From positions 248,001 to 312,000 of the forward strand of contig NZ_JAPFQO010000003.1 in the NCBI RefSeq assembly GCF_026241195.1: 64,000 nucleotides of DNA, in the 5' to 3' direction. The position numbers were made by a program, and so were the translations under genes. Shown piece after piece: positions 54,142-63,370 of the stretch. The notes beneath the pieces were generated by a model. That model was not told the origin of the DNA. It worked only from the letters and a program-made list of their open reading frames with translations, and searched no databases. The stretch comes from Pontibacter anaerobius (GTDB taxonomy: Bacteria > Bacteroidota > Bacteroidia > Cytophagales > Hymenobacteraceae). How positions within the stretch are numbered: the stretch's first letter is position 1; every line of letters starts with the position of its first letter.

Positions 54142-55494
54142 ATGAGAATAGCTGTAGTTGGCACAGGGTACGTTGGCCTTGTTACGGGCACGTGCTTTGC
54201 CGAGGTGGGCATCGACGTGACCTGCATCGACATCGACTCCAAGAAGATAGACAACCTCAAGAAGGGCATCCTGCCGATCTACGAGCCGGGGCTGGAGGAG
54301 ATGGTCGTGCGCAACGCGCAGAAGGAGCGCCTTAGCTTCTCCACCGACCTTGCCGGCTCGATCCAGGGCTGCGGCTGCGAGGCGGCCTTCATCGCCGTGG
54401 GCACGCCCCCGGGCGAGGACGGCTCGGCCGACCTGAAGTACGTGCTCTCGGTGGCCCGCGAGATAGGCCGCAACATGACCGACTACCTGGTGGTGGTGAC
54501 CAAGAGCACCGTGCCGGTGGGCACGGCCCGCAAGGTAAGGCAGGCGATAGAGGAGGAGCTCGAGGCGCGCGGCGAGCAGATCCCCTTCGACGTGGCCTCC
54601 AACCCGGAGTTTTTGAAGGAGGGCGCCGCCATCGAGGACTTCCTCAAGCCCGACCGCATCGTGGTGGGCGTGGCCAGTGAGCGGGCCGAGAAGGTGATGA
54701 AGAAGCTCTATAAGCCCTTCCTGATGAACGGCCACCCGCTCATCTTCATGGACATCCCCTCTGCCGAGATGACCAAGTACGCGGCCAACGCCATGCTGGC
54801 CACCAAGATCAGTTTCATGAACGACATCGCCAACCTCTGCGAGATCATGGGCGCCGACGTGAACATGGTCAGGAAGGGCATCGGCTCGGACGCCCGCATC
54901 GGCAACAAGTTCATCTACCCGGGCATCGGCTACGGCGGCTCCTGCTTCCCCAAGGACGTGAAGGCGCTGATCAGGACCGCGAGCGAGAACGGCTACCAGA
55001 TGCGCGTGCTCAAGAGCGTGGAGGAGGTGAACGAGAACCAGAAATCGGTGCTCTACAACAAGATCCACAGCCACTTCAACGGTGACCTGTCGGGCAAGAC
55101 CTTCGCCGTGTGGGGCCTCTCCTTCAAGCCCAAGACCGACGACATGCGCGAGGCGCCCTCGCTGGTGATTATCCAGAAGCTGCTGGAGCAGGGGGCCAAG
55201 GTGCGCGCCTACGACCCGGTGGCCATGGCCGAGGCCAGGCACACGCTGGGCGACACCATCGAGTACGGCAAGGACGAGTACGAGGCGCTCATCGACGCCG
55301 ACGCGCTGCTGCTGGTGACCGAGTGGCCCGAGTTCCGCTCCCCGAACTTCGCGGTGGTGAGCAAGCTGATGAAGGACAAGGTGGTCTTCGACGGCCGCAA
55401 CATCTACGACGGAGCCGACCTGCGCGAGAAGGGCTTCGCTTACTACGGCATCGGCGTCAGGCAGCAGGTGGCCCAACTAGACCCAACCCTATAA
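54142..55494 (+). CDS. ugd: UDP-glucose 6-dehydrogenase
   Basis: A 450-residue NAD+-dependent enzyme oxidising UDP-glucose twice to UDP-glucuronate. [10 protein letters not shown] (7-16) binds [14 protein letters not shown] and [10 protein letters not shown] follow; the catalytic Cys268 lies in [12 protein letters not shown]; the C-terminal domain has [19 protein letters not shown] and VFDGRNIYD. Third positions are overwhelmingly G or C, unlike the flanking genes, so much so that the antisense strand is open over almost the whole gene. No AAGTAT word occurs in it. It is coupled to uxs with a 7-bp gap. Confidence 0.96.
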   Translation: MRIAVVGTGYVGLVTGTCFAEVGIDVTCIDIDSKKIDNLKKGILPIYEPGLEEMVVRNAQKERLSFSTDLAGSIQGCGCEAAFIAVGTPPGEDGSADLKYVLSVAREIGRNMTDYLVVVTKSTVPVGTARKVRQAIEEELEARGEQIPFDVASNPEFLKEGAAIEDFLKPDRIVVGVASERAEKVMKKLYKPFLMNGHPLIFMDIPSAEMTKYAANAMLATKISFMNDIANLCEIMGADVNMVRKGIGSDARIGNKFIYPGIGYGGSCFPKDVKALIRTASENGYQMRVLKSVEEVNENQKSVLYNKIHSHFNGDLSGKTFAVWGLSFKPKTDDMREAPSLVIIQKLLEQGAKVRAYDPVAMAEARHTLGDTIEYGKDEYEALIDADALLLVTEWPEFRSPNFAVVSKLMKDKVVFDGRNIYDGADLREKGFAYYGIGVRQQVAQLDPTL

Positions 55495-55501
55495 CCAAGA
55501 C

Positions 55502-56464
55502 ATGACCAAGAAAAGAGTACTTATAACCGGTGGGGCCGGGTTCCTGGGTTCCCACCTCTGCGATAGATTCATCAAGGAGGGCTACCACGTGATCGCCATG
55601 GACAACCTGATCACGGGCAGCCTGGAGAACATCGAGCACCTGTTCAAGCTGGAGCACTTCGAGTTCTACCACCACGACGTGAGCAAGTTCGTGCACGTGC
55701 CGGGGCACCTGGACTACATCCTGCACTTCGCCTCGCCTGCCAGCCCAATCGACTACCTCAAGATACCGATCCAGACGCTGAAGGTGGGCTCGCTGGGCAC
55801 GCACAACCTGCTTGGCCTGGCCAAGGCCAAGGGTGCGCGTATGCTCATCGCCTCCACCTCCGAGGTGTACGGCGACCCGCTGGTGCACCCGCAGCAGGAG
55901 GATTACTGGGGCAACGTGAACCCGGTGGGGCCCAGGGGCTGCTACGACGAGGCAAAGCGCTTCCAGGAGGCCATGACCATGGCCTACCATATGCACCACG
56001 GGCTGGAGACGCGCATCGTGCGCATCTTCAACACCTATGGGCCGCGCATGCGCCTCAACGACGGACGCGTGCTGCCCGCCTTCCTGAGCCAGGCGCTCCG
56101 GGGCGAGCCGCTGAGCATCTTCGGCGACGGCAGCCAGACGCGCTCCTTCTGCTACGTGGACGACCTGGTGGAGGGCATCTATCGCCTGCTGCTGAGCGAC
56201 TACCACCTGCCGGTGAACGTGGGTAACCCATCCGAGATCACCATCCGGGAGTTTGCTGAGGAGATCTGCCGCCTGACGGGGGCGGAGCTGAAGGTGGACT
56301 ACCAGCCGCTGCCCAAGGACGACCCGCAGCAGCGCCAGCCGGACATCACCAAGGCCAAAGAGCTGCTTGGCTGGGAGCCTAGAGTGGACAGGGCCGAGGG
56401 GCTGAAGCGCACCCTGGAGTACTTCAGGGAGAAGATCCTGACGCCAGCCGAGCAGAACGCTTAA
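55502..56464 (+). CDS. uxs: UDP-glucuronate decarboxylase (UDP-xylose synthase)
   Basis: A 320-residue extended [16 protein letters not shown] (9-21) binds NAD; catalytic Tyr148/Lys152 in [19 protein letters not shown] and IFNTYGPRM are hallmarks; [17 protein letters not shown] closes the fold. It converts UDP-glucuronate, the ugd product, to UDP-xylose, a precursor for capsule or O-antigen glycans. It shares ugd's extreme GC3 and lack of AAGTAT words. No glycosyltransferase lies nearby, so the end use is not shown. A perfect hairpin follows. Confidence 0.95.
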   Translation: MTKKRVLITGGAGFLGSHLCDRFIKEGYHVIAMDNLITGSLENIEHLFKLEHFEFYHHDVSKFVHVPGHLDYILHFASPASPIDYLKIPIQTLKVGSLGTHNLLGLAKAKGARMLIASTSEVYGDPLVHPQQEDYWGNVNPVGPRGCYDEAKRFQEAMTMAYHMHHGLETRIVRIFNTYGPRMRLNDGRVLPAFLSQALRGEPLSIFGDGSQTRSFCYVDDLVEGIYRLLLSDYHLPVNVGNPSEITIREFAEEICRLTGAELKVDYQPLPKDDPQQRQPDITKAKELLGWEPRVDRAEGLKRTLEYFREKILTPAEQNA

Positions 56465-56474
56465 CGCTTACTCA

Positions 56475-56534
56475 AAGTATAAAAAGGGAGGGACTTGCCG
56501 ATTCAGATCGGCAAGTCCCTCCCTTTTTATACTT
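56475..56534. terminator. Perfect 28-bp-arm hairpin after uxs, arms tipped by AAGTATA
   Basis: Positions 56475-56502 are the exact reverse complement of 56507-56534, with a 4-nt loop (TCAG). The outer ends are AAGTATA and TATACTT; inside lie AAAAGGGAGGGACTTGCC and its complement. As a bidirectional terminator it serves uxs and the convergent TPR gene. Confidence 0.9.
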
Positions 56535-56556
56535 ACTTATACTTTTTAAGAATGGC

Positions 56557-57804
56557 TTAACCCTTCCTGTTCTCTTTCAGAAACTTCTTCGCCTCTTTAT
56601 AGTTTGCAGATTTCTTGTCGCTGGCCTGCATCACAACGGAATAATAGCTTTTTGCTGCGGCCTTGTCTTTCTGTTGTTTGGCTATGCGGGCCAGGTTCAG
56701 GTATGAATTCACAAAGTAGCCAGAGTCTCGTTCGTTCGTCATCTCGGCAAACATAATAGCCTCTTTGTAATGACCTTTGGCCTTCTCAAAATCGCGGTAC
56801 TTGTGCTGGTTTATGTAAGCCAGGATATAGGAGGCATAGCGTCCGCTTACCGGCTCATACCCTGGCATCTGCTGTTCCAGTTTATACAGTATCTCCTCAG
56901 AGACACGTTCTGCCTTGGTAAAATGGCCGTTTACAAACAAAAGGCGTGCGTAGAACCGCTGAAAATAAGCATTGTCAGGATACTTAAGGGCAAGGTCTTC
57001 TGCGATAACCAAGGCTTCCTGCATCTGCTTCTCTTCATTGGCTAGTATCTTCATCAGGAAGAGTTTGGACTCTGTGCCCGTGTAAAAGCCTGTTTTGGAA
57101 ACGTATGACAGTTGCTTTAACCCAAGCCGTTTATCCCCGTTAGGGAAAAACACGAGCACAGGGCGCAGCATAGGGTAGTTTTCAGGGATCCAGATGGAGT
57201 AGTAGTTGAAGAGTGCCTCGCCAAACAGGAACTCGGGGCTCAGGCCGTTGCCGGCTTTCGCTTTTTCAAGAAAATCAAGGGAGCGCTTGCTGGCCACGGT
57301 GGCTTTGCGCCAGTTGCTGCGCTCCGAGTGGAGCCGCGCCGTAAAGCCATAGGAGGCCGCCAGAAAGAAGGCCGCCTCTACGTTGTTTTCATCCTTGTCA
57401 TACATGGCCTCTGCTTTCTGTATGGTGGTATCCATGTAGGCAAAGAAGAGGTCGTCATACTTCAGTGTCTGGATGTTGGTCGGCACAATTTTCCACCACT
57501 GGCTCAGGCCCATCAGGAAGTAGGGGAGCGGGTGCTCCGGGTAGCGGCGGCGCAGCGATTTAAACTGTTTCTCAGCCCGTGCATACTTGAAGTTGTACAT
57601 GTTGTCCACGGCACCCTCCAGCTCATACTGCACATCCTTGTTCAGCAACAGCATACCTTTCACCTTTGCTGCAGCCGGCAAAACCTCTACCTCACTCATG
57701 GTTACCTGGCGCATGGCCGTGGAGTCAGTAGGTAGGGCAGGTTGTTGCGCTACAGCTAAAAGCGGTAAAAAGAGTGTGAAGATGGCGGAGATTAAGTTCT
57801 TCAT
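56557..57804 (-). CDS. TPR-repeat protein, exported
   Basis: A 415-residue protein with a signal peptide (about 1-19, ending AVAQ). TPR-like helices: FKYARAEKQFKSLRRRYPEH, PLPYFLMGLSQWW, NNVEAAFFLAASYGF and a C-terminal AKQQKDKAAAKSYYSVVM. Probably a periplasmic scaffold; no enzyme motif. It is convergent with uxs across the long hairpin, with its own start facing the peptidase gene at 57914. Confidence 0.78.
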   Translation of the reverse strand: MKNLISAIFTLFLPLLAVAQQPALPTDSTAMRQVTMSEVEVLPAAAKVKGMLLLNKDVQYELEGAVDNMYNFKYARAEKQFKSLRRRYPEHPLPYFLMGLSQWWKIVPTNIQTLKYDDLFFAYMDTTIQKAEAMYDKDENNVEAAFFLAASYGFTARLHSERSNWRKATVASKRSLDFLEKAKAGNGLSPEFLFGEALFNYYSIWIPENYPMLRPVLVFFPNGDKRLGLKQLSYVSKTGFYTGTESKLFLMKILANEEKQMQEALVIAEDLALKYPDNAYFQRFYARLLFVNGHFTKAERVSEEILYKLEQQMPGYEPVSGRYASYILAYINQHKYRDFEKAKGHYKEAIMFAEMTNERDSGYFVNSYLNLARIAKQQKDKAAAKSYYSVVMQASDKKSANYKEAKKFLKENRKG

Positions 57805-57913
57805 GTAAGGCCAAAAATTGTAAGTTTGTTTGTGCCGGTTATACTGTTGGCGTTGTTAGTTATAAAAGTACAACAAATCTGATTATTATGAATTCCATAA
57901 AGATAAAATAATT

Positions 57914-58828
57914 ATGAAACTTCTGGAAACCCTCTGCCGCATACATGCCCCATCGGGCAACGAACAGAAACTTACAAATTTTCTGTTAAACTACATTGCC
58001 GAACACAAAGTTAATTGGAAACAGCAACCCGTTGTGCTACATGGAGAAGGCTTTCAGGACTGTATCCTGCTGGTGTTCGGCAAGCCGAGGAGTGCAATTT
58101 TTGCCCACATAGACTCCATCGGTTTTACGGTGCGCTACGGCAAGCAGCTGGTGCGAATAGGTGGCCCTGACCTGGAGACTGGTTATACGTTAGTAGGCGA
58201 GGATGCACAGGGCGAGATAGAATGCACCCTGAAGTATGAGGAGGAGGAGCACGAACTGAGCTACGAGTATGAGCGGGAGATAGAGCGGGGCACAGAACTG
58301 GTGTTCAAATGTGATTTCCGGGAGACGGAGGACACGGTGCAAAGCTGTTACATGGACAACCGCCTGGGGGTTTGGTCGGCCCTGCAGGTAGCTGAAACAA
58401 TGGAAAACGGCATTATTGCCTTCTGCTGCTGGGAGGAGCATGGTGGTGGCTCTGTGGCTTATTTAGCGCGCTACATTCATGAGCAGTACGGCGTAACACA
58501 GGGGCTGATCTCTGATATTACCTGGGTGACTGAAGGGGTGCACCCCGGCAAAGGTGTTGTGATCTCGATGCGGGATAGCCTGATTCCGCGTCGGTCTTAC
58601 GTGCAGCGCATTATAGATATTGCCAAAGAGGCAGGTGTGCCTTACCAACTGGAGGTAGAGGGCGCCGGGGGCAGCGATGCCAAGGAACTGCAGCGCAGCG
58701 CCTATCCCTGGGACTGGTGCTTTGTAGGTGCCCCCGAAGATAATGTGCATACGCCGAATGAGATTGTGCATAAGAAGGATATCGAAAGTATGGTGGCTTT
58801 GTATAAGGTGCTGATGGAGAAGTTGTAG
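57914..58828 (+). CDS. M42-like metallopeptidase
   Basis: A 304-residue cytoplasmic protein. [24 protein letters not shown] (metal His and Asp), [11 protein letters not shown] (bridging Asp), [12 protein letters not shown] (catalytic Glu, metal Glu) and [13 protein letters not shown] (metal His) follow the M42/M20 order. It is a probable di-zinc aminopeptidase releasing N-terminal residues from peptides. It is shorter than typical M42 (about 350), with a compact central domain. It is monocistronic, flanked by the TPR gene (divergent) and a repeat region. Confidence 0.82.
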   Translation: MKLLETLCRIHAPSGNEQKLTNFLLNYIAEHKVNWKQQPVVLHGEGFQDCILLVFGKPRSAIFAHIDSIGFTVRYGKQLVRIGGPDLETGYTLVGEDAQGEIECTLKYEEEEHELSYEYEREIERGTELVFKCDFRETEDTVQSCYMDNRLGVWSALQVAETMENGIIAFCCWEEHGGGSVAYLARYIHEQYGVTQGLISDITWVTEGVHPGKGVVISMRDSLIPRRSYVQRIIDIAKEAGVPYQLEVEGAGGSDAKELQRSAYPWDWCFVGAPEDNVHTPNEIVHKKDIESMVALYKVLMEKL

Positions 58829-58949
58829 GTTGAGGCACAAGCTGTTTTTGCTGCCTAGAGGCTGTGAATAACAGCTTGTGCTTTTCGCGGGTATACTTGC
58901 TCACGGCTTTGCGTTTTTTGATCGCGGTGTAACCTGAGTTTATACTTTG

Positions 58950-59365
58950 GCTATACTTTTTAGCTGTTGGTCTACTTATACTTGACACAAGGATACACTT
59001 TCTAGCTGCTGCTCATTCTCAGCCTTACAAGCGGCTCTTTGGCTTTGGCTCCCTCCAGCCAGGGAGGGCTCGTCTTCCCGGTCTGGGACCTTTTCCATTG
59101 CTCCTACGTCGCAATGCTTCGCTCCCGCTCGGCACCGGAAAAGCTCCAAAGGCGCTCAACGGAAAAACTGGGATCAGATTCGATAGCCACCACTAACGGA
59201 GCTTCAGCAGAACTCCCCTCTCGGGAGGGGTTGGGGTGGGTTTACACCTTCGTAGGTACAGGTCGCGACCTGTCCGCGCTATACCAGCGGCAATAAAACT
59301 TATACTTCAGCTACAGCAGCTACAGAACTCCCCTCCTTTGACAAGGAGGGGTTAGGGGTGGTTGG
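58950..59365 (+). repeat. Composite intergenic repeat, copy 4
   Basis: Fourth copy. Modules: TATACTTTGG and TATACTTTT, TTCTAGCTGCTGCTCATTCT, a CAGCCTTACAAGCGGCTCTT segment, GCTCCCTCCAGCCAGGGAGGG, CACCGGAAAAGCTCCAAAGG, AACTGGGATCAGATTCG, CTCCCCTCTCGGGAGGGG, ACAGGTCGCGACCTGT (about 59258) and CTCCTTTGACAAGGAGGGG. The ORF 59039-59296 is a by-product. The rest of the gap (59366-59734) holds AAGTATA words (about 59524, 59616) and the hppA leader, with no gene seen. Confidence 0.78.
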
Positions 59366-59734
59366 ACCAGGTGTAGCACTATATCACATGAGGAGGCAGA
59401 TTCCCTCAGGCACCAACAAACGCTTCTGCCTGGCCGGCTTTCTGCAAGATTCAAAACTCCTACGAGGTATAACCACCTCCTTTCACACGACCATATTTCA
59501 AACTACTGCACAACCATACCTCAAAGTATAAAGCCAGCCCTTTTCCTGGTTTGTGACTATAATTGCCGGGGGTTACCCCGTTTTGCCAGGTCGATGTTGC
59601 AACTCGTTATAGCCTAGAAGTATAGGTGAAATCTGCTTCTAAAGGAAAGGATATGGGATATTTGGAAAAGTCTACGGAATCACTTTTCTTTAATAACTAT
59701 ATAGAGATATCCCTTTAACCTTTAATCTAACTGA

Positions 59735-61993
59735 ATGGAACCGATTCTTTACGCAATTCCTGCCTTTGGAGTGGCAGCCCTGATCTATACAGCTATCAGG
59801 TCGGCCTGGGTGACGAAGCAGCCGAACGGCAATGAGCGCATGACGGAAATTGCACGCCACATCGCCGACGGCGCCATGGCCTTTCTGAAAGCCGAATATA
59901 AAGTGCTGACCTATTTTGTTATCATCGCCTCCGTATTCCTGTTCTACCTAGGCTACACCGGCGAAAAATCTCACCCACTTATTGTAGGTGCCTTTGTGAT
60001 AGGTGCCGTTTTCTCGGCCCTGGCCGGTTTTATAGGCATGCGCATTGCTACCAAAGCCAACGTACGCACGGCAGAGGCCGCCCGTTCCAGCCTTTCCAGA
60101 GCTCTGAATGTGTCTTTTGCTGGTGGGTCGGTGATGGGTATGGGAGTGGCCGGACTGGCAGTGCTGGGGCTTGGCTCGCTGTTCATACTTTTCTACTACC
60201 TGTTTGTGCAGAGCACGGGTGGCGATGTGCACGGAGTGGAGATGGAGATCGCCCTGGAGGTGCTCACGGGTTTCTCGCTGGGTGCTGAAAGTATAGCCCT
60301 GTTTGCACGTGTGGGTGGCGGTATTTACACCAAAGCTGCCGACGTGGGTGCTGACTTGGTAGGCAAGGTGGAGGCCGGTATTCCGGAGGATGACCCACGT
60401 AACCCTGCCACCATTGCCGACAACGTGGGCGACAACGTAGGAGACGTGGCCGGTATGGGCGCTGACCTCTTTGGTTCTTATGTGGCTACTATACTTGCTA
60501 CCATGGTGCTTGGCCGTGAGGTGGAGGTGTCGGATAACTTCGGAGGGCTATCTCCCATCATACTTCCCATGCTGATCGCGGGCCTGGGCATCGTGTTCTC
60601 GCTGATCGGGATGCTGTTTGTGCGCGTGAGCGAGGGCGGTGATGTGCAGGCTGCGCTTAACCGTGGTAACTGGATCTCGGTTATACTTACCGCTATCGTT
60701 TCATACTTTGTAATTCACTGGCTGTTGCCGGAAAACCTGGCGCTCCGCAATTTTGAGTTTACCAACAACGGTGTATTTATGGCCGTGGTCGTAGGCCTGG
60801 TGGTAGGTACACTCATGAGTATCATCACGGAGTACTATACGGCTATGGGCAAAAAGCCTGTTAACTCTATTGTGCAGCAATCTTCCACAGGTCATGCCAC
60901 GAACATTATTGCCGGTTTGGCGGTGGGCATGCACTCCACAGTGCTGCCGATTATTGTGCTGGCGGCTGGTATCGTGCTGTCTTACGCGGCGGCTGGTTTG
61001 TACGGGGTGGCTATTGCGGCGGCCGGTATGATGGCCACCACAGCCATGCAGCTTGCCATCGACGCCTTCGGCCCAATTGCCGATAACGCCGGTGGTATTG
61101 CTGAGATGAGCGAGTTGCCGAAAGAAGTACGCGGTCGCACCGATATTCTGGATGCCGTGGGTAACACCACGGCCGCAACGGGTAAAGGTTTTGCCATCGC
61201 CTCTGCCGCCCTTACCTCGCTGGCGCTATTTGCCGCCTTTGTGGGCATAGCCGGCATCGAAAGTATAGATCTTTACAAAGCTCCGGTATTGGCAGGCCTA
61301 TTCATCGGTGCCATGATTCCGTTTATTTTCTCGGCCCTGGCAATCTCTGCGGTGGGCCGTGCGGCCATGGCCATGGTGCAGGAGGTGCGCCGCCAGTTTC
61401 GTGAGATTCCGGGCATTATGGAAGGAACCGGCAAGCCAGAGTATGAGAAGTGCGTGGCGATCTCCACACAGGCTGCTATTAAAGAGATGATGCTGCCAGG
61501 TGCCATTGCGCTGCTGGTGCCGATCATTATCGGGTTTGGTTTCAGAGATGTGTTCCCGGATACCTCCTCTGCCGAGGTGCTGGGTGGTACGCTGGCAGGT
61601 GTAACTGTTTCGGGTGTGCTGATGGCCATGTTCCAGTCGAACGCAGGTGGTGCCTGGGATAACGCTAAAAAGTCTTTCGAGAAAGGTGTGATGATCAATG
61701 GCGTGATGGAGTACAAAGGCTCTGAGCCACACAAAGCATCCGTAACCGGCGATACCGTAGGTGATCCATTCAAAGATACCTCCGGCCCAAGTATGAACAT
61801 CCTGATCAAGCTGATGTCAATTGTTTCTCTGGTGATTGCGCCGCACATTGCGCTGGACCAGGAACCTCCGATTCCGGAGCCACCGATCGAACTGGAGGAG
61901 ATCAACATGAACCAGGAGCAGCTGACGCCGGCAACGGCAAGTATAAACGAGCAAAATACCGTGATGCTATCCTTCGCTAACGCTGCAAAATAG
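59735..61993 (+). CDS. hppA: Membrane-bound ion-translocating pyrophosphatase
   Basis: A 752-residue protein with about 16 hydrophobic segments. The catalytic loop [20 protein letters not shown] then [20 protein letters not shown] is diagnostic. It couples hydrolysis of inorganic pyrophosphate to export of H+ or Na+ across the inner membrane. [10 protein letters not shown] carries Ala where K+-independent pumps carry Lys, so I infer the K+-dependent subfamily. Na+ versus H+ cannot be fixed without alignment of the transport gate Glu. A terminator follows. Confidence 0.93.
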   Translation: MEPILYAIPAFGVAALIYTAIRSAWVTKQPNGNERMTEIARHIADGAMAFLKAEYKVLTYFVIIASVFLFYLGYTGEKSHPLIVGAFVIGAVFSALAGFIGMRIATKANVRTAEAARSSLSRALNVSFAGGSVMGMGVAGLAVLGLGSLFILFYYLFVQSTGGDVHGVEMEIALEVLTGFSLGAESIALFARVGGGIYTKAADVGADLVGKVEAGIPEDDPRNPATIADNVGDNVGDVAGMGADLFGSYVATILATMVLGREVEVSDNFGGLSPIILPMLIAGLGIVFSLIGMLFVRVSEGGDVQAALNRGNWISVILTAIVSYFVIHWLLPENLALRNFEFTNNGVFMAVVVGLVVGTLMSIITEYYTAMGKKPVNSIVQQSSTGHATNIIAGLAVGMHSTVLPIIVLAAGIVLSYAAAGLYGVAIAAAGMMATTAMQLAIDAFGPIADNAGGIAEMSELPKEVRGRTDILDAVGNTTAATGKGFAIASAALTSLALFAAFVGIAGIESIDLYKAPVLAGLFIGAMIPFIFSALAISAVGRAAMAMVQEVRRQFREIPGIMEGTGKPEYEKCVAISTQAAIKEMMLPGAIALLVPIIIGFGFRDVFPDTSSAEVLGGTLAGVTVSGVLMAMFQSNAGGAWDNAKKSFEKGVMINGVMEYKGSEPHKASVTGDTVGDPFKDTSGPSMNILIKLMSIVSLVIAPHIALDQEPPIPEPPIELEEINMNQEQLTPATASINEQNTVMLSFANAAK

Positions 61994-62011
61994 CCACTGG
62001 AAGCAAATATG

Positions 62012-62044
62012 AAGATAAGCCCGGCTTTTGGTTGGGCTTATCTT
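62012..62044 (+). terminator. Terminator of hppA
   Basis: AAGATAAGCCC (62012-62022) pairs with GGGCTTATCTT (62034-62044) and is followed by TTATTTTATA. It lies 19 bp after the hppA stop. Confidence 0.85.
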
Positions 62045-62056
62045 TTATTTTATACT

Positions 62057-62064
62057 TACCTTTG
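62057..62064 (+). promoter_or_regulatory. Putative -7 promoter element of hpt
   Basis: TACCTTTG matches TAnnTTTG, 23 bp before the hpt ATG at 62087. A TTG at 62032-62034 could be the -33 element. It directly follows the hppA terminator and a TATACTT word. Confidence 0.5.
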
Positions 62065-62086
62065 TTCAGGATCAACCCAATTTTAC

Positions 62087-62629
62087 ATGGAACCGCGTAC
62101 CATTCAAATTCACGATTGTGAGTTTAGCACTTATATTTTTGAAGAGGAAATCATCGCTCGCATTACCATGCTGGCCGAGCAGTTAGATAAGGATTACGCC
62201 GAAAAGCAACCCCTGTTTCTGGCCGTACTCAATGGCTCTTTCATGTTTGTGTCAGATTTGCTGAAACGCGTTTCCATACCTTGCGAGATCTCGTTTATAC
62301 GTTTGGCAAGCTACCAGGACATGCACAGCACAGGTAAAGTAAAAGAGATACTTGGCCTGACGGAGGACATCCAAAATCGCCACGTGGTGGTGCTGGAGGA
62401 TATTGTGGACACCGGCCATACCGTGCACGGCCTGTTGCAGCAGCTGCAAGACCGCAGCCCTGCCTCAGTGGAGGTGGCAACCCTGCTCATGAAGCCCGAC
62501 TGCCTGCAGCACCCGCTGGATGTAAAATACGTGGCCCGCACCATCCCGAACGACTTTGTGGTAGGCTACGGCCTGGACTACAACGGCCTGGGCCGAAACC
62601 TGCGCGACATTTACAAGATCGTGTCGTAA
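62087..62629 (+). CDS. hpt: Hypoxanthine phosphoribosyltransferase
   Basis: 180 residues from the ATG at 62087 (MEPRTIQIHDCEFS); the frame is open 26 codons upstream but those codons cover the hppA terminator and promoter. LFLAVLNGSFMFVSDLLKRV is the early loop, and VVVLEDIVDTGHTVHGL is the PRPP-binding motif (EDIVDTG). It salvages hypoxanthine or guanine to IMP/GMP. It is followed by adk after a 125-bp gap with its own promoter. Confidence 0.93.
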   Translation: MEPRTIQIHDCEFSTYIFEEEIIARITMLAEQLDKDYAEKQPLFLAVLNGSFMFVSDLLKRVSIPCEISFIRLASYQDMHSTGKVKEILGLTEDIQNRHVVVLEDIVDTGHTVHGLLQQLQDRSPASVEVATLLMKPDCLQHPLDVKYVARTIPNDFVVGYGLDYNGLGRNLRDIYKIVS

Positions 62630-62723
62630 CCCTGAAGTACAAGTAGCGTTAGGAGGCTTTTAAGCCAGGAGGTACAGCCGCTGGCGGTCCTCATAAAATC
62701 AGAAAGTACATAGAATTTATACT

Positions 62724-62731
62724 TATATTTG
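62724..62731 (+). promoter_or_regulatory. Putative -7 promoter element of adk
   Basis: TATATTTG fits TAnnTTTG and lies 23 bp before the adk ATG at 62755. A TATACTT word overlaps just upstream. No clear -33 element is seen. Confidence 0.5.
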
Positions 62732-62754
62732 CTCTTTATAAAAAGCTATAAGAT

Positions 62755-63351
62755 ATGCTTAACATCGTTTTGTTTGGCCCTCCAGGTGCTGGTAAAGGTA
62801 CCCAAAGTCAAAAACTGTTAGATAAATACAACCTTATACACCTTTCTACCGGCGATCTGCTGCGTTCTGAGATTGCTGCCGGTACAACCCTTGGCCTGGA
62901 AGCGAAAAAGCTGATGGACAATGGCCTGTTGGTGCCCGACGAAGTAGTGATCGGCATGATCGAAAATAAGGTAAAAGAGAACCGCCAGGCAGCGGGCTTC
63001 ATCTTTGATGGCTTTCCGCGCACTGTGCCGCAAGCCCAGGGGCTGGATAAGCTGCTGCAGGACAACGACACCGAGATATCCTGCATGATCGCACTGCGTG
63101 TGGACGACGAGGAGCTGACCAAGCGCCTGCTGCTGCGTGGCCAGACATCCGGCCGCCCGGACGACCAGAACGAAGAGCTGATCCGCAAGCGTGTGCAGGA
63201 GTACAACACCAAAACAGCACCGGTGGCCGACTACTATGCCGGCCAGGGGAAATACTATGCGGTAGATGGCATTGGAGAGATAGAAGATATCTTTAATGCG
63301 CTGTGCCAGCAGATTGATGCAGTGAAAGAAAAACAGGAAGAGAAAAAATAA
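62755..63351 (+). CDS. adk: Adenylate kinase
   Basis: A 198-residue enzyme with P-loop GPPGAGKGTQSQK (8-20), AMP-binding HLSTGDLLRSEIA and FDGFPRTVPQAQ, and LLLRGQTSGRPDDQNEE as the lid region. The lid lacks the four-Cys zinc site and is of the short type. It interconverts ATP+AMP and 2 ADP. The start of obgE follows 19 bp downstream, forming an operon. Confidence 0.96.
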   Translation: MLNIVLFGPPGAGKGTQSQKLLDKYNLIHLSTGDLLRSEIAAGTTLGLEAKKLMDNGLLVPDEVVIGMIENKVKENRQAAGFIFDGFPRTVPQAQGLDKLLQDNDTEISCMIALRVDDEELTKRLLLRGQTSGRPDDQNEELIRKRVQEYNTKTAPVADYYAGQGKYYAVDGIGEIEDIFNALCQQIDAVKEKQEEKK

Positions 63352-63370
63352 GCCACAGGCTTAACAGGAT

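Noticed and set aside
54112..55476. A 454-residue antisense ORF opposite ugd
   Set aside because: It exists only because ugd's third positions are nearly all G/C, removing stops from that antisense frame. Its translation is Val/Leu/His/Gly-rich low-complexity sequence with no family features.
55457..56206. Antisense ORF opposite uxs
   Set aside because: Same cause as for ugd; composition is His/Val/Leu-biased and the sense gene is certain.
59039..59296. ORF in repeat copy 4
   Set aside because: A repeat-derived translation (shared peptide KLQRRSTEKLG with copy 3) with different ends in each copy.
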